Part shown: one piece after another, positions 25,482 through 34,223 of the stretch
Layout: every line of letters starts with the position of its first letter
Numbering within the stretch: position 1 is the first letter of the stretch
From: Shouchella xiaoxiensis
GTDB taxonomy: Bacteria; Bacillota; Bacilli; Bacillales; Bacillaceae_D
Assembly: GCF_016907895.1 (NCBI RefSeq)
Contig: NZ_JAFBCV010000004.1
Span: 186,001-250,000, forward strand
Reading direction: 5' to 3'
Length of the DNA stretch: 64,000 nt
Notes under the pieces: generated by a model
Seen by the model: the letters and a program-made list of their open reading frames with translations, nothing else
Databases searched by the model: none
Told to the model about the DNA's origin: nothing
Position numbers and translations under genes: made by a program

Positions 25482-27182
25482 ATGGAGAGCATTGAAAAAA
25501 GATGGACAGAGCACTACCCGAAAGAAGTGAAGCCCTCACTTGAATACGATAACGTGCCATTACAACATTTTTTCAAAGAGTCTGCCAAGAAGTATCCAGA
25601 GCATGAAGCCGTTCATTTTCTAGGGAAGTCAATGACGTATGAGCAGTTGTATGATCAATCCTTACGATTCGCTAATCAACTAGTAAAGCTTGGTTTGAAA
25701 AAAGGGGATCGCGTAGCAATTATGTTACCTAATACCCCGCAGTCCATCATTAGTTACTACGGTGTATTAATGGCAGGGGGCATCGTTGTCCAAACAAATC
25801 CACTATATGTTGAGCGTGAGTTGCAGCATCAATTGATTGATTCACAAGCTAAGTTAATTTTATGCTTAGATTCTGTACTGCCTAGAGTCCAGAAGGTTAT
25901 GGACCAAACGCCCCTTGAATTAATTATTGTGACTGGCATTGCTGATTACCTTCCTTTTCCTAAAGGCTTGCTTTTCCCATTGGTTCAAAAGAAACAAGGT
26001 ATACCTAAAGTGAAAGTAGAGTATTCCGAACGAATTCTCCGCTTTACGAAATTAATCAAAGAAGGAAAACCAGTTGAAATAAACGTGGAAGTGAAGGCAG
26101 ATGAACTAGCCCTTTTACAGTACACGGGAGGAACAACAGGTTTAGCGAAAGGGGTTATGTTAACGCATCGAAACTTAGTTGTAAATTCTAAGCAATGTGA
26201 TTCGTGGCTGTACAAGGCTGAAGAAGCATGTGAGCGTGTTCTTGGTGTAATGCCTTTTTTCCATGTTTATGGTATGACTACAGTGATGAATGTGGCAGTG
26301 ATGAAGAGTCAAACAATGGTTCTGTTACCACGATTTAATCCTGTTGATGTGTTAAAAACGATCGAGAAACAAAAGATTACGCTGTTTCCTGGCGCTCCAA
26401 CAATGTATGTTGCGTTATGTAACCGCTCGGATATCGGTGACTATGATTTAACCTCTATAAAAGCGTGTATTAGCGGTGCATCTGCTCTACCTTTAGAAGT
26501 ACAGCAGAAGTTCGAAAAATTAACAAATGGACGAATAGTTGAAGGATATGGATTGACAGAGACGTCACCAGTAGCTTGTGCAAATCCGATTTGGGATAAA
26601 CGCAAAACCGGTAGTGTAGGTATCCCATGGCCTGATACGGAAATGATGATCTATTCTGCTGAAAAAGATGGAGAAGCGGAAATTGGTGAGATTGGAGAAG
26701 TTTTTATTAAAGGCCCTCAAGTGATGTCTGGTTATTGGAATCGACCAGAAGATACAAACCAGACATTTCATGGCGATTGGTTTAAGAGCGGTGATATGGG
26801 GCGAATGGATGACGAAGGCTATGTTTTTATTGTTGATCGCAAGAAAGAAATGATTATTGCGAGTGGTTATAATATCTACCCTCGAGAAATTGAAGAGGTA
26901 CTGTACGAACATGATGATATCATTCAAGCAGCGGTAGTAGGAATTCCAGATGAGTATAGAGGAGAGACCGTTAAAGCATTTGTCGTGCTAAAACCAGATT
27001 CTTCTGTCACAAAAGAAGAGCTTGAAACGTATTGCAGAAAGAGAATGGCTGCATATAAACTGCCTCGAATCTTTGAATTTAGAAAGGAGCTACCTGCTAC
27101 GCTGACAGGCAAAATATTAAAACGAGTTCTGCTCGATGAAGAAAGAGCCCAGAGTGAGGCAGTTGAAAAGAAGCAAGCATAA
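25482..27182 (+). CDS. lcfA: Long-chain fatty acid-CoA ligase
   Basis: 566 residues of the AMP-forming acyl-CoA synthetase family. Motifs: YTGGTTGLAKGVMLTH (P-loop), EGYGLTETSP, the FKSGDMGRMDDEGYVFIVDRKKE hinge region, and the catalytic Lys near GKILKR. It activates fatty acids for beta-oxidation. The frame is open back to 25227, but that part runs over a separate small gene, a terminator and the promoter. ATG 25482 with AGGAGG 6 bases before it is the right start; ATG 25464 is a possible alternative. It heads lcfA-fadR-fadB-etfB-etfA. Confidence 0.95.
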   Translation: MESIEKRWTEHYPKEVKPSLEYDNVPLQHFFKESAKKYPEHEAVHFLGKSMTYEQLYDQSLRFANQLVKLGLKKGDRVAIMLPNTPQSIISYYGVLMAGGIVVQTNPLYVERELQHQLIDSQAKLILCLDSVLPRVQKVMDQTPLELIIVTGIADYLPFPKGLLFPLVQKKQGIPKVKVEYSERILRFTKLIKEGKPVEINVEVKADELALLQYTGGTTGLAKGVMLTHRNLVVNSKQCDSWLYKAEEACERVLGVMPFFHVYGMTTVMNVAVMKSQTMVLLPRFNPVDVLKTIEKQKITLFPGAPTMYVALCNRSDIGDYDLTSIKACISGASALPLEVQQKFEKLTNGRIVEGYGLTETSPVACANPIWDKRKTGSVGIPWPDTEMMIYSAEKDGEAEIGEIGEVFIKGPQVMSGYWNRPEDTNQTFHGDWFKSGDMGRMDDEGYVFIVDRKKEMIIASGYNIYPREIEEVLYEHDDIIQAAVVGIPDEYRGETVKAFVVLKPDSSVTKEELETYCRKRMAAYKLPRIFEFRKELPATLTGKILKRVLLDEERAQSEAVEKKQA

Positions 27183-27237
27183 GTAGGAAGGTTTCTTTGC
27201 ACTTGCAGGGAAACCTTTCGTTATAAGGGCGTGCTAA

Positions 27238-27266
27238 TTGACAATCATTCTTTTTCGTACTATACT
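27238..27266 (+). promoter_or_regulatory. SigA promoter of fadR-fadB-etfBA
   Basis: A consensus TTGACA at 27238 and TATACT at 27261 with a 17-base spacer. It gives fadR and the genes after it a start independent of lcfA. Confidence 0.88.
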
Positions 27267-27274
27267 CCAATTAT

Positions 27275-27294
27275 ATGAATGAACATTCATTCAT
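27275..27294 (+). promoter_or_regulatory. FadR operator
   Basis: ATGAATGAACATTCATTCAT is a near-perfect inverted repeat that matches the B. subtilis FadR box. It covers the start of transcription from the promoter just upstream, so FadR should repress its own gene and fadB-etfBA until long-chain acyl-CoA releases it. Confidence 0.9.
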
Positions 27295-27317
27295 GTCTTT
27301 TGTAAGGAGCGATCGGT

Positions 27318-27920
27318 TTGAGTAAAAAAAGAGGTCAGAAGTATGACCAAATCATTGATGCAGCTGTTATTGTTATTGCGAAACATGGGTTTCATCAAGC
27401 GCAGGTTTCAAAGATTGCCAAAGAAGCTGGTGTGGCTGATGGAACGATCTATTTGTATTTTAAAAACAAAGAAGATATTTTGATTTCGCTCTTTCAAGAA
27501 AAAATGGGTGCTTTCGTTGAAAAAAGCAATGAGAAAATTAAGCAACAATTAACAATAGAAGAGAAGCTAAGAATCCTGACTGAATCACATTTCACTCAGC
27601 TTGAAAAAGATTTTAACTTAGCAGTTGTGACACAACTCGAACTTCGACAATCAAAAACGGAACTTCGTTTGAGGATTAATCAAGTATTAAAAGGATATTT
27701 GTCGCTTATCGACGAATTAGTTACGGAAGGAAAAATGAGTGGGGCTTTTTATTCACAGCTAGATTCCCTACTAGCAAGACAAATGATTTTTGGAACGTTA
27801 GATGAAGTCGTCTCAAACTGGGTGATGTCTGAAGGGAAATTTTCTTTGAAAGGTCAGACAAACAAGGTTCAAGAGATGCTTCTCTATGGATTATCAAGCA
27901 AAACGAGAGGAGCTGAGTAA
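27318..27920 (+). CDS. fadR: TetR-family fatty acid degradation repressor FadR
   Basis: 200 residues. The N-terminal TetR helix-turn-helix is clear (AIVIAKHGFHQAQVSKIAKEAGV in residues about 17-40, then DGTIYLYFKNKEDIL). The C-terminal domain should bind long-chain acyl-CoA. The start is TTG 27318 with AAGGAG upstream. The operator upstream and the fadB-etfBA neighbours identify it as the Bacillus FadR (YsiA) rather than another TetR regulator. Confidence 0.93.
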   Translation: MSKKRGQKYDQIIDAAVIVIAKHGFHQAQVSKIAKEAGVADGTIYLYFKNKEDILISLFQEKMGAFVEKSNEKIKQQLTIEEKLRILTESHFTQLEKDFNLAVVTQLELRQSKTELRLRINQVLKGYLSLIDELVTEGKMSGAFYSQLDSLLARQMIFGTLDEVVSNWVMSEGKFSLKGQTNKVQEMLLYGLSSKTRGAE

Positions 27921-27926
27921 TACAAA

Positions 27927-28697
27927 ATGGCAGAAGTTCAATTTAAGGTCGAAAGTGGCGTAGCATTTGTTACCCTTACTAGACCGCCTGCAAATGCACT
28001 TGCTCGATCCGTCATGGATCAGCTTGATCAACATTTTGAAACCGTATACAAAGACGAATCGATTCGTGCTGTTGTTCTGCACGGGGAGGGGAGGTTCTTT
28101 GCTGCGGGAGCAGATATAAAAGAATTTACAGATGTTAAAGATGATGCGGAATTTGCGAAGCTTGGTAAGAAAGGACAAGATACATTTGCTAAGATCGAGA
28201 ATTCACCTAAGCCCGTCATTGCAGCTATACATGGAGCTGCTTTAGGGGGAGGGCTTGAGCTAGCGCTTGCATGTCATATCCGAATCGCTGCTGAAGGGTC
28301 AAAACTTGGTTTACCAGAATTAAACTTAGGTTTAATTCCTGGGTTTGGAGGGACGCAGCGCTTACCGAGGTTGGTTGGCAAGGCTAAAGCGCTTGAATTA
28401 ATCTTAACGAGCAAGCCGTTGTCGGCAGAAGAAGCGCAATCACTTGGCCTAGTAAATCATGTAACAACAGAAGAACTCTTGTTACAGGAAGCTACGAAAC
28501 TTGCAAATGTAATCGCTTTAAAAAGCCCGCTTACTGTTCAACGAGCACTTGAACTCGTTGCCTTAAGTGATCTTGAGACAGATGAGGGTTTTCAAAAAGA
28601 ATTAGAGTTTTTTGGAGAAGTGTTTAAGCGTGAAGACCGAAAAGAAGGTGTTCAAGCTTTTATAGACAAAAGAAAACCTGTCTTCACAGGTAAGTAA
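27927..28697 (+). CDS. fadB: Enoyl-CoA hydratase FadB
   Basis: 256 residues, crotonase family. The oxyanion hole segments are FFAAGADIKEF and AIHGAALGGGLELALACHIR, and the catalytic Glu lies in LPELNLGLIPGFGGTQRL. It hydrates enoyl-CoA in beta-oxidation. It starts 6 bases after fadR, with GAGGAG inside the fadR end. Exact substrate length range cannot be read from sequence. Confidence 0.94.
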   Translation: MAEVQFKVESGVAFVTLTRPPANALARSVMDQLDQHFETVYKDESIRAVVLHGEGRFFAAGADIKEFTDVKDDAEFAKLGKKGQDTFAKIENSPKPVIAAIHGAALGGGLELALACHIRIAAEGSKLGLPELNLGLIPGFGGTQRLPRLVGKAKALELILTSKPLSAEEAQSLGLVNHVTTEELLLQEATKLANVIALKSPLTVQRALELVALSDLETDEGFQKELEFFGEVFKREDRKEGVQAFIDKRKPVFTGK

Positions 28698-28716
28698 ATT
28701 CGAGGAGGCTTTTATA

Positions 28717-29487
28717 GTGAATATCTATGTCATTTTAAAAAGAACGTTTGATACGGAAGAAAAGATCACCATTTCCAATGGAAAAGTTCAGGAAGAAGGA
28801 GCAGAATTTATCATTAACCCTTATGATGAATACGCTGTTGAGGAAGCACTTGTATTGCGAGATGAGCATGGAGGAGAAGTGACTGTCGTTACAGTTGGGG
28901 AAGAAGAAGCGGAAAAACAACTCCGGACAGCTCTTGCAATGGGAGCCGATAAGGCTGTCTTAATCGACAAAGAAGATGTGGAAGAAAGCGATCCATACAC
29001 TACAGCATCTTTGTTACATGCTTATTTAAAAGACAAAGAGGCTGATATTATCTTGGCGGGAAACGTTGCTGTTGATGGAGGCTCTGGTCAAGTAGGACCG
29101 AGGTTAGCAGAGCTTCTTGATATAACCCAAGTCACAACGATTACAAACATCACGGTAGCAGATGGGAAAGCAACAATTGTAAGAGATGTTGAAGGTGACG
29201 AAGAAACAGTTGAAGCTACGCTGCCACTGTTAGTAACGGCACAACAAGGTCTTAACGATCCTCGATACCCATCACTACCTGGAATTATGAAAGCGAAAAA
29301 GAAACCACTAGAGGTATTAGATTTAGATGATCTTGATGTGGATGAAGAGGATGTAGAGTCAAAAACAACGGTTGTCGAAGTCTATTTGCCACCTGAAAAG
29401 CAAGCAGGGAAAAAGCTTGAAGGCGAAGCGAATGAACAAGTAAAAGAGCTTGTATCGTTGTTGAAATCTGAAGCGAAAGTGATTTAA
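28717..29487 (+). CDS. etfB: Electron transfer flavoprotein beta subunit
   Basis: 256 residues, normal length. AMP-binding and ETF signature features include DPYTTASLLHAYLK, ADIILAGNVAVDGGSGQVGPRLAELL and DPRYPSLPGIMKAKKK near the C-terminus. With EtfA it carries electrons from acyl-CoA dehydrogenases to the quinone pool. The start is GTG 28717 with GAGGAGG before it. Confidence 0.96.
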   Translation: MNIYVILKRTFDTEEKITISNGKVQEEGAEFIINPYDEYAVEEALVLRDEHGGEVTVVTVGEEEAEKQLRTALAMGADKAVLIDKEDVEESDPYTTASLLHAYLKDKEADIILAGNVAVDGGSGQVGPRLAELLDITQVTTITNITVADGKATIVRDVEGDEETVEATLPLLVTAQQGLNDPRYPSLPGIMKAKKKPLEVLDLDDLDVDEEDVESKTTVVEVYLPPEKQAGKKLEGEANEQVKELVSLLKSEAKVI

Positions 29488-29500
29488 GGAGGACGAATAG

Positions 29501-30478
29501 ATGAGCAAAAAAACGATCGTATTGGCAGAAGCACGGAATGGTGAGTTACGAAATGTTTCTTTTGAAGCAATTGCCGCAGCTAAAGAAATCGCATCTGGTG
29601 GTGAAGTTGTTGCTGTTCTTGCAGGAGATGTCGTCTCTGACATGGCTAGTCAGCTTTACGCATATGGGGCAGACAGAGTCATTGCTGTTGAAAATGAATC
29701 GTTAAAGCATTACACAACTGATGGTTATAAACAGGCTTTTCTGCAGGTGTTTGACAAAGAAAGTCCTGAAGCTGTCGTATTAGGACATACATCAATTGGA
29801 AAAGATATTGCCCCGAGATTAGCTGTTAAACTTGATGCTGCACTCTTCTCTGACGTTGTGGCAATTGAGTCAGAAGACGAGTTAACGTTTACTAGACCTA
29901 TTTATTCTGGTAAAGCATTTGAGAAACGTTCAGCAGCCTCAGATGGCCCTATTATTGTAACCATTCGTCCTAATAACATTGTTGCTCAAGAAAAAGATGA
30001 AAGTGCTTCTGGAGAAGCTGAGTCTCTTTCTGTGGACGTGAAGGATTTAAGAACAATTGTTAGAGATGTAGTAAAGAAAGCAACTGGCGGTGTTGATTTA
30101 TCTGAAGCGAATGTCATTGTTGCTGGTGGACGTGGTGTCAAAAGTGAAGATGGCTTTAAACCTTTACAAGAGTTGGCCGATTTATTAGGTGGCGCTGTTG
30201 GTGCGTCACGTGGAGCGTGTGACGCAGAATACTGTGACTATTCTTTACAGATTGGTCAAACAGGAAAAGTGGTTACACCAGATCTTTATTTTGCAATTGG
30301 TCTCTCCGGTGCAATTCAACACTTGGCAGGAATGTCTAACTCCAAGGTGATTGTGGCAATTAATAAAGATCCTGAAGCACCAATTTTTGAAGTTGCTGAT
30401 TATGGGATTGTAGGGGATTTATTTGAAGTAGTTCCATTATTGACTGAAGAGTTAAGGAACGTACTTGTAACCAACTAA
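29501..30478 (+). CDS. etfA: Electron transfer flavoprotein alpha subunit
   Basis: 325 residues. The N-terminal domain pairs with EtfB; the C-terminal domain binds FAD, with VIVAGGRGVKS, GASRGACDAEY, QIGQTGKVVTPDLY, GLSGAIQHLAGM and VAINKDPEAPIF, the ETF-alpha signature. AAGGAGG precedes the ATG, 13 bases after etfB. A terminator follows, ending the fatty-acid unit. Confidence 0.97.
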   Translation: MSKKTIVLAEARNGELRNVSFEAIAAAKEIASGGEVVAVLAGDVVSDMASQLYAYGADRVIAVENESLKHYTTDGYKQAFLQVFDKESPEAVVLGHTSIGKDIAPRLAVKLDAALFSDVVAIESEDELTFTRPIYSGKAFEKRSAASDGPIIVTIRPNNIVAQEKDESASGEAESLSVDVKDLRTIVRDVVKKATGGVDLSEANVIVAGGRGVKSEDGFKPLQELADLLGGAVGASRGACDAEYCDYSLQIGQTGKVVTPDLYFAIGLSGAIQHLAGMSNSKVIVAINKDPEAPIFEVADYGIVGDLFEVVPLLTEELRNVLVTN

Positions 30479-30480
30479 GA

Positions 30481-30516
30481 AGAAAGCCACTTGTGTGAGC
30501 AAGTGGCTTTCTATTT
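30481..30516 (+). terminator. Terminator after etfA
   Basis: AGAAAGCCACTTG pairs with CAAGTGGCTTTCT around a 6-base loop; it is followed by ATTT. Confidence 0.85.
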
Positions 30517-30576
30517 GCCCGGTTTTCGTTTATGATGAACCAACAGTGGGAACGCTAAACGATGATAGGCAATTTA

Positions 30577-30606
30577 GTTTCCTGCTTATAAATGAAGTGG
30601 TATACT
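30577..30606 (+). promoter_or_regulatory. trxA promoter region
   Basis: TATACT at 30601 is a good SigA -10 without a clear -35. The overlapping pair GTTTCC (30577) and TGGTAT (30598), 15 bases apart, resembles the general-stress SigB form GTTTAA/GGGTAT. trxA is under both sigma factors in B. subtilis; the assignment here is tentative. Confidence 0.4.
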
Positions 30607-30641
30607 ATAGAGAATATAGTAAGAGAAAGGGGTTTTAACGC

Positions 30642-30956
30642 ATGGCGATAATTAACGCTACTGATCAAAACTTTACAGAAGAAACTAAAGAAGGTGTCGT
30701 TCTCGTCGACTTTTGGGCACCTTGGTGTGGACCTTGTAAAATGATCGCTCCCGTACTTGAAGAATTAGACGGTGACCTTGGAGACTCAGCTAAAATTGTG
30801 AAGGTTGATGTTGATGAAAATCAAGAAACAGCTGGTAAGTTTGGCGTAATGAGCATTCCAACTCTTCTTGTGTTAAAAGATGGAGAAGTGGTTGATAAAG
30901 CAGTTGGTTTCCAACCTAAAGAAGCATTAGCAGAATTGTTAAATAAACAAATGTAA
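30642..30956 (+). CDS. trxA: Thioredoxin
   Basis: 104 residues with the active site W-C-G-P-C at residues 28-32 (C29 and C32), the cis-Pro in [11 protein letters not shown] and a normal thioredoxin length. It keeps cytoplasmic protein thiols reduced. GAAAGGGG precedes the ATG. A terminator follows directly. Confidence 0.98.
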   Translation: MAIINATDQNFTEETKEGVVLVDFWAPWCGPCKMIAPVLEELDGDLGDSAKIVKVDVDENQETAGKFGVMSIPTLLVLKDGEVVDKAVGFQPKEALAELLNKQM

Positions 30957-30960
30957 TACA

Positions 30961-30994
30961 AAAATCCGTCTTTCACTTGAAAGGCGGATTTTTT
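30961..30994 (+). terminator. Terminator after trxA
   Basis: AAAATCCG.CTTTCA pairs with TGAAAG.CGGATTTT, followed by TT. It ends 6 bases before the uvrC ribosome site. Confidence 0.88.
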
Positions 30995-31012
30995 AAAGCA
31001 AGGAGAATGAGT

Positions 31013-32785
31013 ATGATTTTGGCTATTCAAAATAAACTAGCGCTTCTTCCCGATAAGCCTGGCTGTTACTTGATGAAAGACAAGCAGGGCATAATTATAT
31101 ATGTTGGCAAAGCGAAGGTGCTAAAGAACCGTGTGCGCTCGTATTTTACTGGGAGCCACGATAGCAAAACGCAGCGCCTTGTCTCTGAAATTCAAGACTT
31201 TGAATATATCGTTACATCAAGCAACATAGAAGCGCTGATTTTGGAATTAACGTTAATAAAAAAACATGATCCTAAATACAATGTCCTGCTGAAGGATGAT
31301 AAATCGTTTCCTTACATTAAGATTACAAATGAAAAGCATCCACGTCTGGTCATTACTAGGCAGGTAAAAAAAGACGGTGGGAAATATTTTGGACCTTATC
31401 CAAATGCAGGTGCCGCTTCAGAAACAAAAAAACTACTCGATCGACTTTATCCCTTAAGAAAATGCCGTAAAATGCCTGAGCAGGTCTGTCTGTATTACCA
31501 TATAGGTCAGTGCTTAGCGCCATGTGTTTATGACGTGAATGAGCAACAAAACCAAGAAATGGTGCAAGAAATTACAAGGTTCTTAAAAAATGGACATAGT
31601 GACATTAAAGATCAGCTGCAAATAAAGATGCATGAAGCTGCGGAAAAATTGGATTTTGAGCGTGCAAAAGAGTTGCGTGATACCATAACTCAAATGGAAC
31701 AAGTCATGGAAAAGCAAAAGATGTCTTTTTCGGATCAAACAGATCGAGATGTATTTGGTTTTACTTATGACAAAGGTTGGATGTGTGTACAGGTCTTTTT
31801 TATGCGCCAAGGGCGATTAATTGAACGAGATGTATCAATCTTTCCTATTTATCAAGAGCCCACAGAAGAACTTCTTACATTTATTGCGCAGTTTTATTTA
31901 GAAAAAAATCATATAAAGCCTAAGGAAATATTTGTTTCGGAACAAGTGGATGCATCAATACTGACTGAGTTACTAGAAGTTAAAGTCCTTCAACCAAAGC
32001 GTGGGCAAAAGAAATCATTGCTTGATTTAGCGGAAGAGAATGCAGCAATCGCCTTAAAAGAGAAATTCTCTTTAATTGAGCGGGATGAAGACCGGACGAT
32101 TAAAGCGGTAGAGCGCCTAGGTGAAGCCATGGGCATTCAAACACCGTACCGAATTGAAGCGTTTGATAACTCCAATATACAAGGTGTAGATCCCGTTTCC
32201 GCAATGGTGGTGTTTATTGACGGAAAACCGTTCCGGAAAGACTATCGCAAGTACAAAATCAAAACAGTCACAGGACCCGATGACTATGGATCAATGCGAG
32301 AAGTCGTAAGAAGGCGCTATTTACGCTTATTAAAAGAAGAAGCCGCTTTACCGGACTTAATTGTAATTGATGGAGGTGCGGGGCAAATTGCGGTAGCTAA
32401 AGAAATTATTGAAGACGAATTGGGACTAACGATCCCTGTTTGTGGGCTTGCAAAAGACGATAAGCACCGAACGTCTCAACTGTTGATGGGTGCGCCACCA
32501 ACGGTCATTCCGCTAAAAAGAGATAGCCACGAATTTTATTTACTACAACGAATACAGGATGAAGTCCATCGATTTGCCATTACGTTTCACAGACAAACTC
32601 GATCAAAAAACTTTTTTCAATCGGCATTGGATGATATTCCAGGTGTAGGTGAAAAAAGAAAAAGAGCGTTATTAAAGGCATTTGGTTCAGTGAAAAAATT
32701 AAAAGAGGTGCCTCTCGAGGAATTGAGCAAGCACGTTCCAGCAACTATCGCCAAATCGATTTTAGAAAAACTGCAACAGCATTAA
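31013..32785 (+). CDS. uvrC: UvrABC excinuclease subunit C
   Basis: 590 residues. Order of parts: GIY-YIG nuclease (about 10-95, [19 protein letters not shown]), a Cys region ([21 protein letters not shown]), the UVR helix that binds UvrB (about 200-235, [12 protein letters not shown]), an RNase H-like nuclease ([30 protein letters not shown]), and C-terminal double HhH ([18 protein letters not shown]). It makes both cuts in nucleotide excision repair. I chose ATG 31013 with AAGGAG 7 bases before it; ATG 31007 is too close to the site. Confidence 0.96.
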   Translation: MILAIQNKLALLPDKPGCYLMKDKQGIIIYVGKAKVLKNRVRSYFTGSHDSKTQRLVSEIQDFEYIVTSSNIEALILELTLIKKHDPKYNVLLKDDKSFPYIKITNEKHPRLVITRQVKKDGGKYFGPYPNAGAASETKKLLDRLYPLRKCRKMPEQVCLYYHIGQCLAPCVYDVNEQQNQEMVQEITRFLKNGHSDIKDQLQIKMHEAAEKLDFERAKELRDTITQMEQVMEKQKMSFSDQTDRDVFGFTYDKGWMCVQVFFMRQGRLIERDVSIFPIYQEPTEELLTFIAQFYLEKNHIKPKEIFVSEQVDASILTELLEVKVLQPKRGQKKSLLDLAEENAAIALKEKFSLIERDEDRTIKAVERLGEAMGIQTPYRIEAFDNSNIQGVDPVSAMVVFIDGKPFRKDYRKYKIKTVTGPDDYGSMREVVRRRYLRLLKEEAALPDLIVIDGGAGQIAVAKEIIEDELGLTIPVCGLAKDDKHRTSQLLMGAPPTVIPLKRDSHEFYLLQRIQDEVHRFAITFHRQTRSKNFFQSALDDIPGVGEKRKRALLKAFGSVKKLKEVPLEELSKHVPATIAKSILEKLQQH

Positions 32786-32801
32786 AACTGTTGCAGTTTT
32801 T
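32768..32801 (+). terminator. Terminator overlapping the uvrC stop
   Basis: AAACTGCAACAG, which encodes the last residues of UvrC, pairs with CTGTTGCAGTTT, followed by TT. The stop codon is in the loop. Confidence 0.85.
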
Positions 32802-32818
32802 ATGTACCTATATAAAGT

Positions 32819-33238
32819 TTAAATAATAGCGGTTGGATTGATCGTCAAGGTATCTTTGCGATCAAAATGAATCGTAAACAAAATGCTGTTCTTTTTTTGA
32901 AGATAGGTTACAGCAGTTGAGACACTTGTAAGTAATTCATATGTTTCTGCCAAAAATCCCGCTTCGAGCTGATAGACTCGTTTATCCCTTTTGCCCATCC
33001 AATCTCCAATTAATTCGAAGTGCTTTTCGCTTTGTTTTTCTTTTACTTTCGTCAACTGCCCCCAGTTAGCTCTTGAAAAGAAATCAATAACCTCTTCTTC
33101 GTTTTGTACTTGTTGTTTTCTAGCAATGCTTTTACCGACCCAATAGAGCAAGTGATCATGCTCACTACCTAATACATCTTGTAAAACATCGTTACGAATT
33201 AAGTCATATCCAAACTGTAGTGCATCATCGTTATTCAT
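32819..33238 (-). CDS. yslB: YslB-like DUF2507 protein
   Basis: 139 residues, soluble, with the DUF2507 features GYDLIRNDVLQDVLG and LLYWVGKSIARK near the N-terminus and FLAETYELLT later. The function is unknown. It faces away from sdhCAB, as yslB does in B. subtilis. ATG 33238 has GAGGTG 6 bases upstream; a GTG at 33247 overlaps that site. The lysC gene I remember between uvrC and yslB in B. subtilis is absent. Confidence 0.88.
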   Translation of the reverse strand: MNNDDALQFGYDLIRNDVLQDVLGSEHDHLLYWVGKSIARKQQVQNEEEVIDFFSRANWGQLTKVKEKQSEKHFELIGDWMGKRDKRVYQLEAGFLAETYELLTSVSTAVTYLQKKNSILFTIHFDRKDTLTINPTAII

Positions 33239-33582
33239 AAAAAACACCTCATCATGTGAAAGAAATAGCCTGTCTCTATACTACCGTTGTTCGTCTCGTT
33301 TGTCAGCCAACTTCTGCTTAATCTCTACTAATTACCCAAAAGCGGGCCGGATGACGTAATCGATGGAAGATTCAAAACTGATTAAAATCAACAAGGAATG
33401 AATCCGTTTTCTTGACTCGAAAAAAGCCTAGGAGTAAAATGATAAGTGTCAAACAGATTTCACAGTTTAAATGATTTTTGAAAAAGGATATAAATGACCG
33501 GGAGGTTCTGCTATAAGAGAGAGATATAGTTAGAGAAACACAAAAGGGGTCTAAATAGCAAACTATCGTGGAGGGAACGTGT
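33239..33582. other. Divergent yslB-sdhC intergenic region
   Basis: 344 bases without a gene. It holds a sdh promoter candidate at 33412-33440 and an untranslated leader of about 135 bases with no hairpin that I find convincing. A GGGAGG at 33499 has no start codon after it. Nothing else is seen. Confidence 0.7.
33412..33440 (+). promoter_or_regulatory. SigA promoter of sdhCAB
   Basis: TTGACT at 33412 and TAAAAT at 33435 with a 17-base spacer. The long leader that follows leaves room for post-transcriptional control, known for sdh in B. subtilis through an sRNA, but I see no site for it directly. Confidence 0.72.
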
Positions 33583-34191
33583 ATGCCTAGTAATCTAGAA
33601 TATTTTAACCGTAGACTGCATTCATTATTAGGAGTCATTCCAATAGGTATCTTCTTAATTCAGCATTTTATTATTAACCATTTTGCAACAAGAGGACCTG
33701 AGGCGTTTAACCAAGCTGCTCACTTTATGGAGAGCTTGCCTTTTCGCTATGCACTGGAAATTTTCATTATCTTTATTCCTATTATGTATCACGCAGTATA
33801 TGGGATTTTTATTGCTTTTAAAGGAAAAAACAACACCGCAAAATACGGTTACTTTAGAAACTGGATGTTTCTTTTCCAACGCATTACCGGTGTTTTCTTA
33901 GTCATATTTATTGCTTGGCACGTGTGGGATACACGTATCGCTGCAATGATGGGACAAGAAGTAAACTATCAAATGATGGCAGATATCCTACAAAATAACT
34001 GGATGTTTGCATTTTATATCTTAGGAATTGTGTCTGCAACATTCCATTTTGCTAATGGACTTTGGTCATTCGCTGTTTCGTGGGGGATCACAGTTACGCC
34101 TCGCTCACAGAAGATCATGACATTTGTATCATTAGGTGTTTTTGCTGCTCTTACATATGTAGGGGTTGTAGCAGCTTTAGCATTTGTGTAA
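33583..34191 (+). CDS. sdhC: Succinate dehydrogenase cytochrome b558 subunit
   Basis: 202 residues, five membrane helices, the di-heme anchor of the Bacillus-type (type B) enzyme. Heme-ligand histidines lie in RRLHSLLG, LIQHFIINH, YHAVYGIF, AWHVWDTR and TFHFANGLW. It anchors SdhA and SdhB and passes electrons to menaquinone. ATG 33583 has GGAGGG upstream; a GTG at 33568 is inside the ribosome site and is rejected. Confidence 0.97.
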   Translation: MPSNLEYFNRRLHSLLGVIPIGIFLIQHFIINHFATRGPEAFNQAAHFMESLPFRYALEIFIIFIPIMYHAVYGIFIAFKGKNNTAKYGYFRNWMFLFQRITGVFLVIFIAWHVWDTRIAAMMGQEVNYQMMADILQNNWMFAFYILGIVSATFHFANGLWSFAVSWGITVTPRSQKIMTFVSLGVFAALTYVGVVAALAFV

Positions 34192-34223
34192 AAAGACTTG
34201 CGAACTTGTAGGGAGTGGACTTG

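Noticed and set aside
33397-33410. cre-like sequence TGAATCCGTTTTCT before sdhC
   Set aside because: Two mismatches at fixed positions of the cre consensus, including the final base; position relative to the promoter is also not typical.
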